From JANXQE01 sp035651635 (lineage in GTDB: Bacteria > Verrucomicrobiota > Verrucomicrobiia > Limisphaerales > UBA8199), in the NCBI GenBank assembly GCA_035651635.1, contig DASRFK010000122.1, forward strand, positions 1 through 33,930: a DNA stretch of 33,930 nt, given 5' to 3'. The notes below the pieces were generated by a model. It did no database searches, was not told the origin of the DNA, and saw nothing but the letters and a program-made list of their open reading frames with translations. Made by a program: the position numbers and the translations under genes. Below are positions 24,913 to 33,702 of this stretch, in pieces (positions within the stretch are counted from its first letter, which is position 1; each line of letters opens with the position of its first letter).

Positions 24913-24947
24913 GGGGAATCCGCTCGTGATGATCGACGCGATTCCCC
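24913..24947. repeat. Inverted repeat in the gap
   Basis: GGGGAATC and GATTCCCC are perfect 8-nt arms, with a further GC pair if one base is bulged, around a 19-nt loop. Confidence 0.5.
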
Positions 24948-25107
24948 GCGTCGTAAGTCGCGCCCGGGTATGGAATGCGCACTCTGCGATCCACTCCAGG
25001 AGCTCGCATAAGCTGAAACCGCGCAAGGAGCAACTGGGAAAAAATACTACATTATATGGGCCTGACCCCCGGCCTGACTGATTTTTTTCTTTTTTCTGAC
25101 CCTGACT

Positions 25108-26526
25108 CTAATCCTGGATAAATCGGAAATATTTTTGAGGGCCTGAAGTTGCAGTGGTGGCGGTATTCTGGCCGTTGACCAAAGCATCCGCGGAAACGGT
25201 CGTCCACACCGATGCAGCAACGTTCGTTGTGGATTGAAGTTTCAAGCCGATAATGTTGGTAGGCCATGTCAGAACAACGTTTCCACGGCCGGCGCTGATA
25301 GCTGGCTGTAACGGTTCCATCGGCACTGAGAAGCTGAATACCGTTCCGTTTCCCGAGGTGCCACCCTTAAGGGTCGTTCCATAAAATACGTTTCCCGAAA
25401 GAATCATCTTCTGGGTGGGGAAGGCTCCGCCCTGTGGAGCATCGAAGGACCCTTCGCTAAAATTATAAATGGTCCTGTAACCCGTCCCATCCACGTTGAC
25501 CTGGAAGATGGCTCCCCATCCCCAACCGCCCCCGAAGGTGGAACTAAATATTTTGTTGCCAGACAAAATTAAATCAGCCTCTGGGACAGCCCCATCATAG
25601 TTAGTGATGATTGCGGTAAAATTGTGAAGGACTTCAAAGCCACTGCCATCCGTGTTCAAGGCAAACACCGTTCCGTCGTTGTCACTTCCCCCACTTGCTG
25701 CGGTCCCAAAAAGCCGGTTCCCAGCCAAAAGCAAACTGGCATGTAAGCTCGTACCGTCCACAATGAACGAGAAAGGATAAAGAACTCGAAATCCGCTGCC
25801 GTCTGTATTGACTCGAAACACACTTGAAGCCGTTCCGAAAAGCGTGTTACCCGATAGCAGCAAGGGGGCTTGGGGAAGAACCCCTTCGTTTGCCTGTAAA
25901 GCGTGCACGAGTCTGAACCCAGTCCCGTCGGTGTTGATGCTAAAAACCGTTCCATAGCCAACGTTACGGTCAGACGTAGTTCCAAATAAAGTGTTCCCGG
26001 ATATTGTTAAACCGGCCAACGGATAGGCTCCGTCAGTGGAAGAAACTCCCGCAAAATGGTGCAGCACGGTGAAGCCCGTTCCGTCTGTGCCGACCTTGAA
26101 TACTGTGCCATAACCGTTTCGCCCGCCATAGCTTGTTGTCCCGTATAGGTTGGTTGCCGATAAAGCCAATGGCGCTGACGGTTGGGCGCCGTCAGCAGAC
26201 GCTGAGGTGAAGCTGTGGAGCATTTTGAAGCCAGTGCCGTCGGTTTTGACCGAGTAGACAGTTCCATTGCTTGAACCGCCACCGTATGCAGCAGTTCCAT
26301 AAAGAAGGCCGCCAGATAAGATTAATCCGGAAGGTGCGGAGCCATCGTTCCCGCCCGTGAAATTGTAAAGGGTCTTAAAAGTCTGCGCGTCTGATCGATA
26401 AGGGTTCACCAGGCTGGCGCAAATAATGAGACACGGGATTAATGAGCTGTATAGCAAAGAGTCTTGTTGGCGTGCGCAAATGACAGAAAGGTTCCCGCGT
26501 TGGGCAGCAGTTGGAATTCTCTTCAT
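25108..26526 (-). CDS. Secreted GloVer tandem-repeat protein
   Basis: 472 residues from the ATG at 26526, preceded by GGAG at 10 nt and a good promoter; the frame extends to 26619 but that part precedes the likely transcription start. A long basic N region and a hydrophobic core (SLLYSSLIPCLIICASLV) form an export signal. Then come seven repeats of about 50 residues with the pattern L(Y/F)GT...GG..GYGTVF...TDGTGF..LH.F, matching the Gloeobacter/Verrucomicrobia repeat (TIGR03803 type). This predicts a beta-propeller. Repeat four lacks its Gly-Gly half. The last 70 residues, ending STTNVAASVWTTV...KYFRFIQD, are the C-terminal module common on verrucomicrobial exported proteins. The function of the family is unknown. 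Confidence 0.88.
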   Translation of the reverse strand: MKRIPTAAQRGNLSVICARQQDSLLYSSLIPCLIICASLVNPYRSDAQTFKTLYNFTGGNDGSAPSGLILSGGLLYGTAAYGGGSSNGTVYSVKTDGTGFKMLHSFTSASADGAQPSAPLALSATNLYGTTSYGGRNGYGTVFKVGTDGTGFTVLHHFAGVSSTDGAYPLAGLTISGNTLFGTTSDRNVGYGTVFSINTDGTGFRLVHALQANEGVLPQAPLLLSGNTLFGTASSVFRVNTDGSGFRVLYPFSFIVDGTSLHASLLLAGNRLFGTAASGGSDNDGTVFALNTDGSGFEVLHNFTAIITNYDGAVPEADLILSGNKIFSSTFGGGWGWGAIFQVNVDGTGYRTIYNFSEGSFDAPQGGAFPTQKMILSGNVFYGTTLKGGTSGNGTVFSFSVPMEPLQPAISAGRGNVVLTWPTNIIGLKLQSTTNVAASVWTTVSADALVNGQNTATTATSGPQKYFRFIQD

Positions 26527-26554
26527 AAAGTGGTTTCTCCGATTGTGCCCCACT

Positions 26555-26584
26555 ATAATACGGCCTTTGAGATGCGTCTGTAAG
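26555..26584 (-). promoter_or_regulatory. Candidate promoter of the GloVer gene
   Basis: On the minus strand CTTACA (complement of 26579-26584) is followed after 18 nt by TATTAT (complement of 26555-26560, 5 of 6). Transcription would begin about 20 nt before the ATG at 26526, leaving room for the GGAG site. Confidence 0.45.
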
Positions 26585-26890
26585 GAGAACACGGATCTTT
26601 GTGTGAGTAAAACACGCACAAGCGGGCGGCGGTCGGGTCACTCCCGTTGACGGGGACTACACGGCAGCCCATCCCTGGATTGCCGGCAACGTGTCCCAGG
26701 AATTATCCGCACCCCAAATGCCGGCTGGAGGCCGGCGGAGGCTCGACCGAAAAGACCGGAAAGTGCCAGCTTGCCGTGCCATGTCCGCTTGGGCTAGGTT
26801 CTGGCAACAGCATGCTCTCGATGAATCTCCCCACAGATTCAGGGCGACCGCAGATCGGAACTCCGAAAGAACTCCGAAAGAGACCTTTGC
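26585..26890. other. Divergent intergenic region
   Basis: No gene seen. It contains a GCCGGC-tggag-GCCGGC inverted repeat (26720-26736) and a perfect 11-nt tandem duplication at 26859-26880 directly before the heme/HEAT gene. Open frames here lack ribosome sites and read as noise. Confidence 0.5.
26859..26880 (+). repeat. Perfect 11-nt tandem duplication before the heme/HEAT gene
   Basis: AACTCCGAAAG occurs twice in a row. The second copy supplies the purine-rich GAAAGAG that precedes the ATG at 26891 by about 9 nt. Confidence 0.75.
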
Positions 26891-29800
26891 ATGAGACGTT
26901 TTCCTTTTAGGACCGTTGCGACGGCGGCCTTGCTGGTTGGCTTCAACCTCAACGCGGCCCAGTTTAAGTTCTCAACCCAAACCTTCACCGTTCCGGACGG
27001 ATTTGAAGTTGAGCAAATCGCCGGGCCGCCGGTGGTCGATCGGCCAATCTCCGGTTCCTTCGATGAACAGGGACGGTTCTATGTCACCGACTCCTCCGGA
27101 TCGAATGACAAAGTCGAAAAGCAGGAAGCCGAGAAACCGCATCGGGTCTTGCGCCTCGAACCGGCCGATCCCTCCGGGCATTTTCTCAAAAGCACGGTGT
27201 TCGCCCAGCGCATGATGTTCCCTGAAGGCTGTCTCTGGTTCGATGGTTCTCTCTACGTTTCGGCTCCGCCCAGCATTTGGAAACTTACCGGCACCGATGC
27301 GGATGGCCAGGCCGACCAACGATTGGAATGGCATCAGGGCAAAACGCTGACGGGTTGCGCGAATGATTTGCACGGCCCGTACCTGGGATTGGATGGTTGG
27401 ATTTACTGGTGCAAAGGCGCTTTCGCGCGGCAGACTTATGACCGTCCGGGACGCAAACCGCTGGTGACACGCGCCTCGCACATATTCCGCGCGCCAGCAG
27501 ATCATGCCGACCTCGAACCGGTCCTGACCGCGGGAATGGATAATCCGGTCGGGGTCGTCTTTGCGCTGAGCGGCGAGCGCTTCATGTGCGGCACATTTTT
27601 GATGCACCCGGAAGCCGGCAAACGCGACGGCATTGTACACGCTGTTTACGGGGGAGTGTATGGCAAATCCAACGATGTTCTCGAGGGCCACCCTAAAACG
27701 GGAGAGCTCATGCCGATCATGACCCATCTGGGCGCCGCTGCTCCGTGCAGCGTCATCCGCTACGAGTCCGATTCCTTCGGCCCGGGATACCAGAATAGCC
27801 TGTTTGTTTGTTGCTTTAATCTCCACAAAGTCACCCGGCACCAACTCGAACCTGAAGGCGCGACTTTTAAGACCACGGACAGCGACTTTCTGGTTTCTGA
27901 CAACACCGATTTTCATCCGACTGATGTCATCGAAGACGCCGACGGCAGTCTCATCGTGATCGATACCGGTGCCTGGTACAAATTGTGTTGCCCGACCTCC
28001 CAGCTTTCCAAACCGGATGTGCTGGGCGCCATTTATCGCATACGCCGCTCTGGCGCATCCAAGGTCGCCGACCCCCGCGGATTGGCCATTGCCTGGGACA
28101 GCTTGAACCCGGCACAAACCGTGCAACTTCTGAGCGATGCGCGGCCCGCCGTTCGCAAGCGTGCCCTGTTCCTGCTCGGCAAAATGGGTGGGGCGGCCGT
28201 GCCGCCATTGAAAGAGGCTCTCCAGGGGAGCAATTCACCCGAAGCCAGAGCCGATGCGGTCTGGGCCCTCACCCGCATCGATACGCCCAGCGCTCGCGAT
28301 GCCGTGAGAGTAGCGCTTGAAGATCCCAGCCAACTGGTCACACACGCCGCGATTCATTCGGCCAGCCTTTGGCGTGACAAATCGGCCGAACCGCAATTGC
28401 TGAGACTCCTCGCCTCTTCGAGTGCTCCCGTGCAGCGAGTGGCCGCCGAAGCACTGGGCCGCATTGGCGATAAAGCCGCTGTCCCAGCATTGCTCAAGGC
28501 CTGCGCGGAGCAGCACGATCGAGTGCTCGAACATTCGTTAACCTACGCGTTGATCGAAATCGATGCGCCGGCCGAAACGCTTCGTGGCCTGGCCCAAGGC
28601 AATCCTACCGTGAGCCGGCTCGCGCTGATTGCCCTGGACCAGATGGACCAGGGCGGATTGGTAGCGGAGAGAATCGCGCCATTGCTTAGCTCATCGGATT
28701 CGGGATTGAGGCAAACCGCGGTGTGGATTGCCAGCCATCATCCGGATTGGGGTGATGCCTTGAGCGGCTACTTTAGCTCGCGCCTCTCGAGCAAAGACCT
28801 GCCTTCGGGCGAACAAGACGAGCTCAAAAAACAATTAGCGGAATTCTCTCCATCCGCGGCTATCCAGGATACCATCAGCGCTCGGCTCGCCGGATCCGAC
28901 ACCAGCCCGCAAATGCGCAAGCTTCTTCTAGAGGTGATTGGCATGAGTTCCGGGGAAGAGCCGCCCTCCGGCTGGATTCTTGCAGTGGCCAGTTGTCTCG
29001 CCGCGCGGGATGAAGCCGTTTTGCGCGCGGCCGTGAATGCGGCGGCTGCCCTCAATCACGCAAAGAAACATAGCCAGGATCTCATGCAGCCACTTCTGCG
29101 CGTCGGAAACGACACTAACTCCCCGGATGACCTCCGCCTGCAAGCCCTGGCCGCTTTGACACCCGAAGAAAGGCCGCTCGATCCGGCTTTGTTGCCTTTG
29201 CTCCTCAACAATCTGGACCCGGCAAAACCCGTGGAAACCCGTGGCAGCGCTACGGCCGTTCTCTCCCGTTCAAGGTTGACCTCGGAACAGTTAATCGCAC
29301 TCGCCGAGCGGCTTCAGATTGCCAGTCCGCTGGAGGCCTCGCGATTACTTGACGTGTTCGCGCAATCGTCGGACCCGGCCGTAGGGATTAAACTCGTGGA
29401 CAGTCTGCAACGCTCCAAAAGCCGGACCAGTCTACGGGCCGACACCTTGGAAAAGGTACTGGCCCACTACCCGCAGCCGGTCCCGGACCGAGGCAAAGCA
29501 CTGCTGGCATCGGTCCAGGCCGACTTGCCGCAGCAGCGAGCCCATCTCGATGAATTGATGCAGACTTTGGGCAAAGGGGATATCCGTCGTGGCCAGGCCC
29601 TGTTCAATAGTCAAAAAGCCGCCTGCTCGTCCTGTCATGCCATGGGTTACCTTGGCGGGCATGTCGGCCCGGACTTGACTTCCATTGGCCAGGTGCGCAC
29701 CGAGCGCGACCTGCTCGAATCCATCGTCTATCCAAGCGCCAGTTTTGTCCGCAGTTTCGAACCTTACGTGGTGCGCACCAAATCTGATGACGAGTATAGC

Positions 29801-30004
29801 GGAGTTCTGCGAAAGGATGCACCGGACGAAATTGTCCTCGCGACCGGTCCGGTGACCGAAGTGCGGCTGGCCCGCGCGGACATAGCAGATATCCGGCCGG
29901 GAACGGTCTCGGTGATGCCGGCGGGGTTGGAGCAACAACTCACCCGGGGGGAGCTGGCGGATCTGATCGCCTTTCTTAAGGCGACAAAATGGGGCGCACA
30001 GTAG
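26891..30004 (+). CDS. Exported PVC-type dehydrogenase with HEAT repeats and a cytochrome c site
   Basis: 1037 residues with a signal peptide (RRFPFRTVATAALLVGFNLNA). Residues about 30-400 form a beta-propeller-like 'membrane-bound dehydrogenase' domain (TIGR02604 type, starting FTVPDGFEVEQIAGPP). Residues about 405-880 are HEAT-like helical repeats, for example ARPAVRKRALFLLGKMGG and VQRVAAEALGRIGDKAAVPALL. The C terminus has one CxxCH heme site (Cys912, Cys915, His916) in the TIGR02603 domain, ending LTRGELADLIAFLKATKW. Such proteins are abundant in Planctomycetes and Verrucomicrobia. They are thought to oxidise sugars or similar compounds in the periplasm and pass electrons to heme, though no member is well characterised to my knowledge. 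Convergent with the DUF1080 gene at a 19-nt gap. Confidence 0.9.
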   Translation: MRRFPFRTVATAALLVGFNLNAAQFKFSTQTFTVPDGFEVEQIAGPPVVDRPISGSFDEQGRFYVTDSSGSNDKVEKQEAEKPHRVLRLEPADPSGHFLKSTVFAQRMMFPEGCLWFDGSLYVSAPPSIWKLTGTDADGQADQRLEWHQGKTLTGCANDLHGPYLGLDGWIYWCKGAFARQTYDRPGRKPLVTRASHIFRAPADHADLEPVLTAGMDNPVGVVFALSGERFMCGTFLMHPEAGKRDGIVHAVYGGVYGKSNDVLEGHPKTGELMPIMTHLGAAAPCSVIRYESDSFGPGYQNSLFVCCFNLHKVTRHQLEPEGATFKTTDSDFLVSDNTDFHPTDVIEDADGSLIVIDTGAWYKLCCPTSQLSKPDVLGAIYRIRRSGASKVADPRGLAIAWDSLNPAQTVQLLSDARPAVRKRALFLLGKMGGAAVPPLKEALQGSNSPEARADAVWALTRIDTPSARDAVRVALEDPSQLVTHAAIHSASLWRDKSAEPQLLRLLASSSAPVQRVAAEALGRIGDKAAVPALLKACAEQHDRVLEHSLTYALIEIDAPAETLRGLAQGNPTVSRLALIALDQMDQGGLVAERIAPLLSSSDSGLRQTAVWIASHHPDWGDALSGYFSSRLSSKDLPSGEQDELKKQLAEFSPSAAIQDTISARLAGSDTSPQMRKLLLEVIGMSSGEEPPSGWILAVASCLAARDEAVLRAAVNAAAALNHAKKHSQDLMQPLLRVGNDTNSPDDLRLQALAALTPEERPLDPALLPLLLNNLDPAKPVETRGSATAVLSRSRLTSEQLIALAERLQIASPLEASRLLDVFAQSSDPAVGIKLVDSLQRSKSRTSLRADTLEKVLAHYPQPVPDRGKALLASVQADLPQQRAHLDELMQTLGKGDIRRGQALFNSQKAACSSCHAMGYLGGHVGPDLTSIGQVRTERDLLESIVYPSASFVRSFEPYVVRTKSDDEYSGVLRKDAPDEIVLATGPVTEVRLARADIADIRPGTVSVMPAGLEQQLTRGELADLIAFLKATKWGAQ

Positions 30005-30023
30005 TTGGTGCGGTCGCCGTGTA

Positions 30024-31031
30024 TTAACGAACCACGGGGCGAAGCACCAGGCTGCGATATTCGATCCCGGTGTGATCGCCCTGCAAATAGATTGGCCCCG
30101 GCCTGCTCACATCGGACCATAAGGCGCCGCCGGTGCAGCCCAGGACCGGTTGATTATCGATGATCTTCTTGCCATTCAGCACCACCGTCGCATGCCGTTC
30201 GACAAAAGTGATCTCCAGGGTCTGCCATTCACCCGGCGGCTTTTCCGCGCTGACGGTTGGTTTGATTCGGCTGTAAACGGCTCCCATGTTGTGCGGATCC
30301 AGCGGCTTGCCATAAGTATCGGCCACCTGGACTTCGTAGATCCCGCGAATGTACACACCGCTGTTCTGTCCTTTGCTGACGCGCACTTCCACCTTCAAAT
30401 TGAAATCTTCAAATTCCTTGTCGGTTCGCAGGTTGCCATAATTCTTGTGTTTGCCTTCTTCCTGCACGGGATTATTGACCAGCAGCCCGTCTTTCACGCT
30501 CCATCCGTTCACCGCGTTTGGATCCGTCAGGCGCCACCCGGTCAGGTCCTTGCCATTGAACAAACGCTCCGATTTACCGAACTTAACATGCGCCAAATCC
30601 GGCGTGGGCGGCGCTGGCGGCTGGCGCTGGCCGCCGAATTCGGCGACGTCTTCGCCCTGCCCGTTCTCGCGTTGTTTGCTGCTGGTCAGCTTGATTTCGT
30701 CACCCTGCACCGTGCCGGTGATGGTCTCGGTGAGGGTAATTTTTGTTTTGTTACCGGAGGCATCCTTGTGTTCCACCACATGATTGCGGGTGAGGACCAG
30801 CTTGTCGCCATCCAGCCTGGCGGAAGCGACCGGCTCAACGCTACCCCAACCCCAGAGCATGCTCGCCTTGAGCTGCCCGTCCTGCTCCTCGACTCCGAGC
30901 CAGCCCGCGGCTCCTCCCGGGATCGTCAGCGCCCATTGACCCAGAAAGGGATTAGCCGCCGCCGATGCGACGTATGTCAGCCCGATGAAGCAAATAGAAG
31001 TTAGGATCCGACGAAAGGTTCTCATAGACAT
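30024..31031 (-). CDS. Exported DUF1080 (3-keto-disaccharide hydrolase-like) protein
   Basis: 335 residues. The ATG at 31031 (AAGGG 4 nt upstream) or the ATG two codons later begins a signal peptide (RTFRRILTSICFIGLTYVASAAA). An N-terminal beta domain of about 110 residues (FLGQWALTIPGG...) precedes the DUF1080 lectin-like fold (about 150-333) with FNGKDLTGWR, NSGVYIRGIYEVQV, GEWQTLEITF and YLQGDHTGIEYRSL. Members cleave 3-keto-glucosides or bind glycans; the domain is frequent in this phylum. The extra N-terminal domain is not part of the standard family. The gene lies 64 nt after the GH13 gene on the same strand, so the pair may be co-transcribed, although the GH13 product is cytosolic and this one exported. 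Confidence 0.88.
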   Translation of the reverse strand: MSMRTFRRILTSICFIGLTYVASAAANPFLGQWALTIPGGAAGWLGVEEQDGQLKASMLWGWGSVEPVASARLDGDKLVLTRNHVVEHKDASGNKTKITLTETITGTVQGDEIKLTSSKQRENGQGEDVAEFGGQRQPPAPPTPDLAHVKFGKSERLFNGKDLTGWRLTDPNAVNGWSVKDGLLVNNPVQEEGKHKNYGNLRTDKEFEDFNLKVEVRVSKGQNSGVYIRGIYEVQVADTYGKPLDPHNMGAVYSRIKPTVSAEKPPGEWQTLEITFVERHATVVLNGKKIIDNQPVLGCTGGALWSDVSRPGPIYLQGDHTGIEYRSLVLRPVVR

Positions 31032-31094
31032 GCCGCCCTTATGCAGGCCCTGGGGTCCCGACGCAAGCATAAATGCGGTGCGACTGCCCTAATG

Positions 31095-32579
31095 CTACCG
31101 TGCCAGTGGTTCGAAATGAAAAACCTGCGCGGCGTGTGCGCCGACATCCAAATAGAGCCCATGCGTTCGAAGCTCCTCGCCAGTGCGAATGTACTTCTCG
31201 GCCCCGAGCAAATCGGTTACTGACCACGATCCTCCCGGGGACTCGGGGAGCTTTACCGGGGCATAACATTGTCCCTGGTGGGGAGCCAGGTTCACCACCA
31301 CCAGATCGAAGGCGCTCTTTTCGTTCATCCACTGCACGAGCACGAAATTTTGTTCCGTCGGATTGTCGGACCAGGCCTTCGCGGGCAGGAGCAATTCAGC
31401 CCTGCCCTGCCCCACCGCACTGCCCTGCAACCGCGTGAGCAACAGTTCGTACACGCGCCGCACCTCCGGGTCGGGTGTTTCACGAGACCGGCGGATCAAT
31501 TGGACCGGCAAACGCCTTTTAAAGCCATCGAGCTGTCCTTCATGAAGAAAACGAAGGCCGGGCAAACCGAGGATTACCAGCGCGGCGGCACGGTGTTCGG
31601 GCAAATCGAGTAGCGCCGCGACGCGGGGCTCATCATGATTCTCCAGAAAATGCGCGCTGGCGCTCACACGTTCCGGCCCCATCCCCAATAAATGAGGTTG
31701 CACACCGCGCGTGTCGTGGCCCACTAGCCGGTCGTACAACACTTTGTCGTAGGTGTAGTTAAAACCCAAAGCCTGCAAACGGTCTTCAATTCCCCAATAC
31801 ACTTCGGCGAGAAATTCGAACCCGGGCTGGCGCTGCCGGACCGCCGCGATGGCATCTGACCAAAACTCGGTTTTCGGCGCGGGTTCTGCTGAAAGAGAGC
31901 GTTCCCAGGTGCGGGCGAAGACGTCGTTGAGCACCAGCATCGCCATGTCGCACCGCACGCCATCGCAGCGTTGAGCAACCTCTTGCAGCAAACCCGCCAT
32001 GGTGGCGCGAGTCTCGCTCCTGCGATAATCGAGTTGAACGGTATCGGTCCACGCGGGCGAGTAGGGGTCTTTGCCATAGGCCAGATTCAGGATCCCATCC
32101 CTGGTGTTCTGCGCAAAGGTGTCCGATCCTGGATCCGGCAGCTGGACGAAGAGTTCCGGACGATCGCGAACCCACGGATGATCCAACCCCAGATGATTGG
32201 GCACGAAATCGAGCATCAGACTCAAACCCGATGCCTGGAGTTTACGCCGGAACGCGGCCAGGCCTTCTTCACCGCCCAGTGCAGGGTCGACCTGGTAAGC
32301 GGCGATGGCATACGGCGAGCCGCCCACATCCTGCTCGGTCCAGCCTGGCAAGGCTTCAGAATAGGCTTTTCGAAGCTCGGGGATGCCCAGGGCAATCTCG
32401 CGCGAACGCGCCCCGCCGGTCCATACGCCCATTAACCAAATGTGCGTGAACCCAAAGCACCGCCACTGCTCGAACTCCGTCTCCGGCACGTCAGCGAGGG
32501 TTACGCGACGCCCGCTTTTCTCCGACCGATCGCGCAGCCAACAACGGGTGTTAATTTCGTATAGGAGCGGATAGGACAT
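31095..32579 (-). CDS. Alpha-amylase family (GH13) enzyme, cytosolic
   Basis: 494 residues without a signal peptide. The four GH13 regions are visible: I DFVPNH (124-129), II GVRCDMAM with nucleophile Asp211, III EVYW with acid/base Glu259, and IV FLENHDEPR with His315 and Asp316. The N terminus MSYPLLYEINTRCWL and 'FTHIWLMGVWTGG' are typical of a subgroup of short bacterial GH13 proteins. The C-terminal beta domain (about 400-494) is present, so the chain is full length. It should act on an alpha-glucan or a small alpha-glucoside inside the cell; hydrolase versus transferase cannot be decided. It is followed by the DUF1080 gene and preceded by the ACT gene on the same strand. Confidence 0.9.
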   Translation of the reverse strand: MSYPLLYEINTRCWLRDRSEKSGRRVTLADVPETEFEQWRCFGFTHIWLMGVWTGGARSREIALGIPELRKAYSEALPGWTEQDVGGSPYAIAAYQVDPALGGEEGLAAFRRKLQASGLSLMLDFVPNHLGLDHPWVRDRPELFVQLPDPGSDTFAQNTRDGILNLAYGKDPYSPAWTDTVQLDYRRSETRATMAGLLQEVAQRCDGVRCDMAMLVLNDVFARTWERSLSAEPAPKTEFWSDAIAAVRQRQPGFEFLAEVYWGIEDRLQALGFNYTYDKVLYDRLVGHDTRGVQPHLLGMGPERVSASAHFLENHDEPRVAALLDLPEHRAAALVILGLPGLRFLHEGQLDGFKRRLPVQLIRRSRETPDPEVRRVYELLLTRLQGSAVGQGRAELLLPAKAWSDNPTEQNFVLVQWMNEKSAFDLVVVNLAPHQGQCYAPVKLPESPGGSWSVTDLLGAEKYIRTGEELRTHGLYLDVGAHAAQVFHFEPLAR

Positions 32580-32622
32580 AGGCGCACCCGAAAGGTGAAG
32601 GACGAGCAGTTAATGCGCGCTG

Positions 32623-32641
32623 CGGCCGCGCCGCGCGGCCG
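32623..32641. terminator. GC hairpin between the ACT gene and the GH13 gene
   Basis: CGGCCGCG-CCG-CGCGGCCG is a perfect 8-nt stem with a 3-nt loop, 14 nt after the ACT-gene stop. There is no T-run, so termination is only suggested. Confidence 0.4.
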
Positions 32642-32654
32642 GCGGCAGTTCGTT

Positions 32655-33047
32655 TCAGGAATTGAGCACTTTGAGCGCCTTGGCCGGATTGGACACTCGC
32701 ATGATCATCAGCCCACTCTTGGCCGAAGCCGGGGTGGCGCTATAACAATATTCGATGTTGACCTTGGCGTCGGACAGCTTATGAGCCATGCGGGCAAGTT
32801 CCCCGGGCTTATTGGTGCCGTCCACCATCAGCACGTCATCTTCCACGACCAAAGTCCCGTGCTCTTCAAACACATGGAGTGCCTTGCGATAATCGTTCAC
32901 CACCAGGCGAATGACGCTATGATCGACGGTATCACTGGTCGAGATCGCATAAATGTTGATCTTGGCTTCGGCTAACGCATCCGCCACTCGCGCGAGTGTG
33001 CCGGGACGATTATCGAGGAAAATGGCCAGTTGCTTGGTGATTTGCAT
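32655..33047 (-). CDS. Tandem ACT-domain protein
   Basis: 130 residues made of two ACT domains (about 5-65 and 70-130). Domain one reads QLAIFLDNRPGTLARVADALAEAKINI, with the classic PGTL turn. Domain two reads VDGTNKPGELARMAHKLSDAKVNIEYCY. ACT pairs bind amino acids at their interface and act as sensors. Stand-alone pairs of this length occur in many bacteria, sometimes next to phenylacetate-CoA ligase genes; none is seen here. The ligand is unknown. No ribosome site is visible before the ATG. A GC hairpin follows the stop, and another hairpin lies upstream behind the FKBP gene, so it is probably its own transcription unit. Confidence 0.9.
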   Translation of the reverse strand: MQITKQLAIFLDNRPGTLARVADALAEAKINIYAISTSDTVDHSVIRLVVNDYRKALHVFEEHGTLVVEDDVLMVDGTNKPGELARMAHKLSDAKVNIEYCYSATPASAKSGLMIMRVSNPAKALKVLNS

Positions 33048-33142
33048 AGATCAATTGATTCGTGAGCCAACCCTGTCGCTGCTCTGCTTCATGATAGTCG
33101 ATCTGGCCCAGCGCGCCAATCGGATTTGCACCCCGCGCACCC

Positions 33143-33167
33143 GGTCGGGCAACCACAACGCCCGACC
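33143..33167. terminator. Hairpin between the FKBP gene and the ACT gene
   Basis: GGTCGGGC and GCCCGACC form a perfect 8-nt stem around a 9-nt loop, about 50 nt after the FKBP stop (minus strand). It lacks a T-run. Confidence 0.45.
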
Positions 33168-33217
33168 CCCCGTGCAAAAGTGGGCGCGAACTTTCGCCTT
33201 CGCGATGCTCTGCTATG

Positions 33218-33694
33218 CTACTGGATGCCCAGCAACTCAACTTCGAACACCAGCGTGCTGTTCGGTGGGATCTTCGGGCTGGGGCTGTTCGGACCGTAAG
33301 CCAGATTTGGCGGTATGATAAATTTAAATTTGTCGCCGACTTTCATGAGCTGCAATCCCTCGGTCCAGCCAGGGATCACCCCGTTCAGCGGAAAGCTGAT
33401 GGGCTCGCCGCGCTCGACGGAACTGTCGAACACCGTTCCATCGAGCAACGTCCCGTGGTAATGCACCTTCACGGTGTCGCTGGCTTTGGGGGAGACCGTG
33501 CCAGCCCCGTGTTTGAGCACTTGGTATTGCAATCCACTGGCTGTGGTGATCATGTCGGAATTGGTCGCGGCCGCGGCGGACGGCGTACTGGCCGCAGGCG
33601 CTGTGTCGTTCTTAGCGGTCGTGGCGTTGTCTTCTTTGTTGCAACCCACCACCAAGAGGGTTGCGCTCAATGCTAGCAGGATTTGGTATTTCAT
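33218..33694 (-). CDS. FKBP-type peptidyl-prolyl isomerase lipoprotein
   Basis: 158 residues. The signal peptide ends in a lipobox LLVVGC, so Cys18 would be lipidated and the protein anchored in a membrane facing the periplasm. A 35-residue Ala/Thr/Ser linker leads to one FKBP domain (about 50-158) with VKVHYHGTLLDGTVFDSS, GVIPGWTEGLQLMKVGDKFKF and IPPNLAYGP...IPPNSTLVFEVELL. These contain the active-site Tyr, Asp, Trp and Tyr positions of the family. It should speed proline isomerisation during folding of exported proteins. Unlike Mip/FkpA it has no N-terminal dimerisation helices. The start codon is not preceded by a Shine-Dalgarno sequence but by a stable hairpin. Confidence 0.95.
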   Translation of the reverse strand: MKYQILLALSATLLVVGCNKEDNATTAKNDTAPAASTPSAAAATNSDMITTASGLQYQVLKHGAGTVSPKASDTVKVHYHGTLLDGTVFDSSVERGEPISFPLNGVIPGWTEGLQLMKVGDKFKFIIPPNLAYGPNSPSPKIPPNSTLVFEVELLGIQ

Positions 33695-33702
33695 TAATAG
33701 GT

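Larger units (their letters stand above)
24714..25107. other. Gene-free gap with low-complexity tract and hairpin
   Basis: No gene visible. The gap contains a GAGGAC-type purine tract at 24836-24880 that ends in nine G (24872-24880). It also holds an inverted repeat, GGGGAATC (24913-24920) with GATTCCCC (24940-24947), and a T-rich segment around 25081-25097 just behind the GloVer gene stop, which could not terminate that gene because its strand there is A-rich. Frames on either strand read as low complexity. Confidence 0.55.

Noticed and set aside
26647..26910. 87-codon plus-strand frame before the heme/HEAT gene
   Set aside because: No ribosome site, Pro/Gly-rich noise, and overlaps the real start of the next gene in another frame.
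26972..28126. 384-codon open frame on the minus strand
   Set aside because: It lies fully opposite the heme/HEAT gene, has no family features and is rich in residues expected from antisense reading of GC-rich codons.
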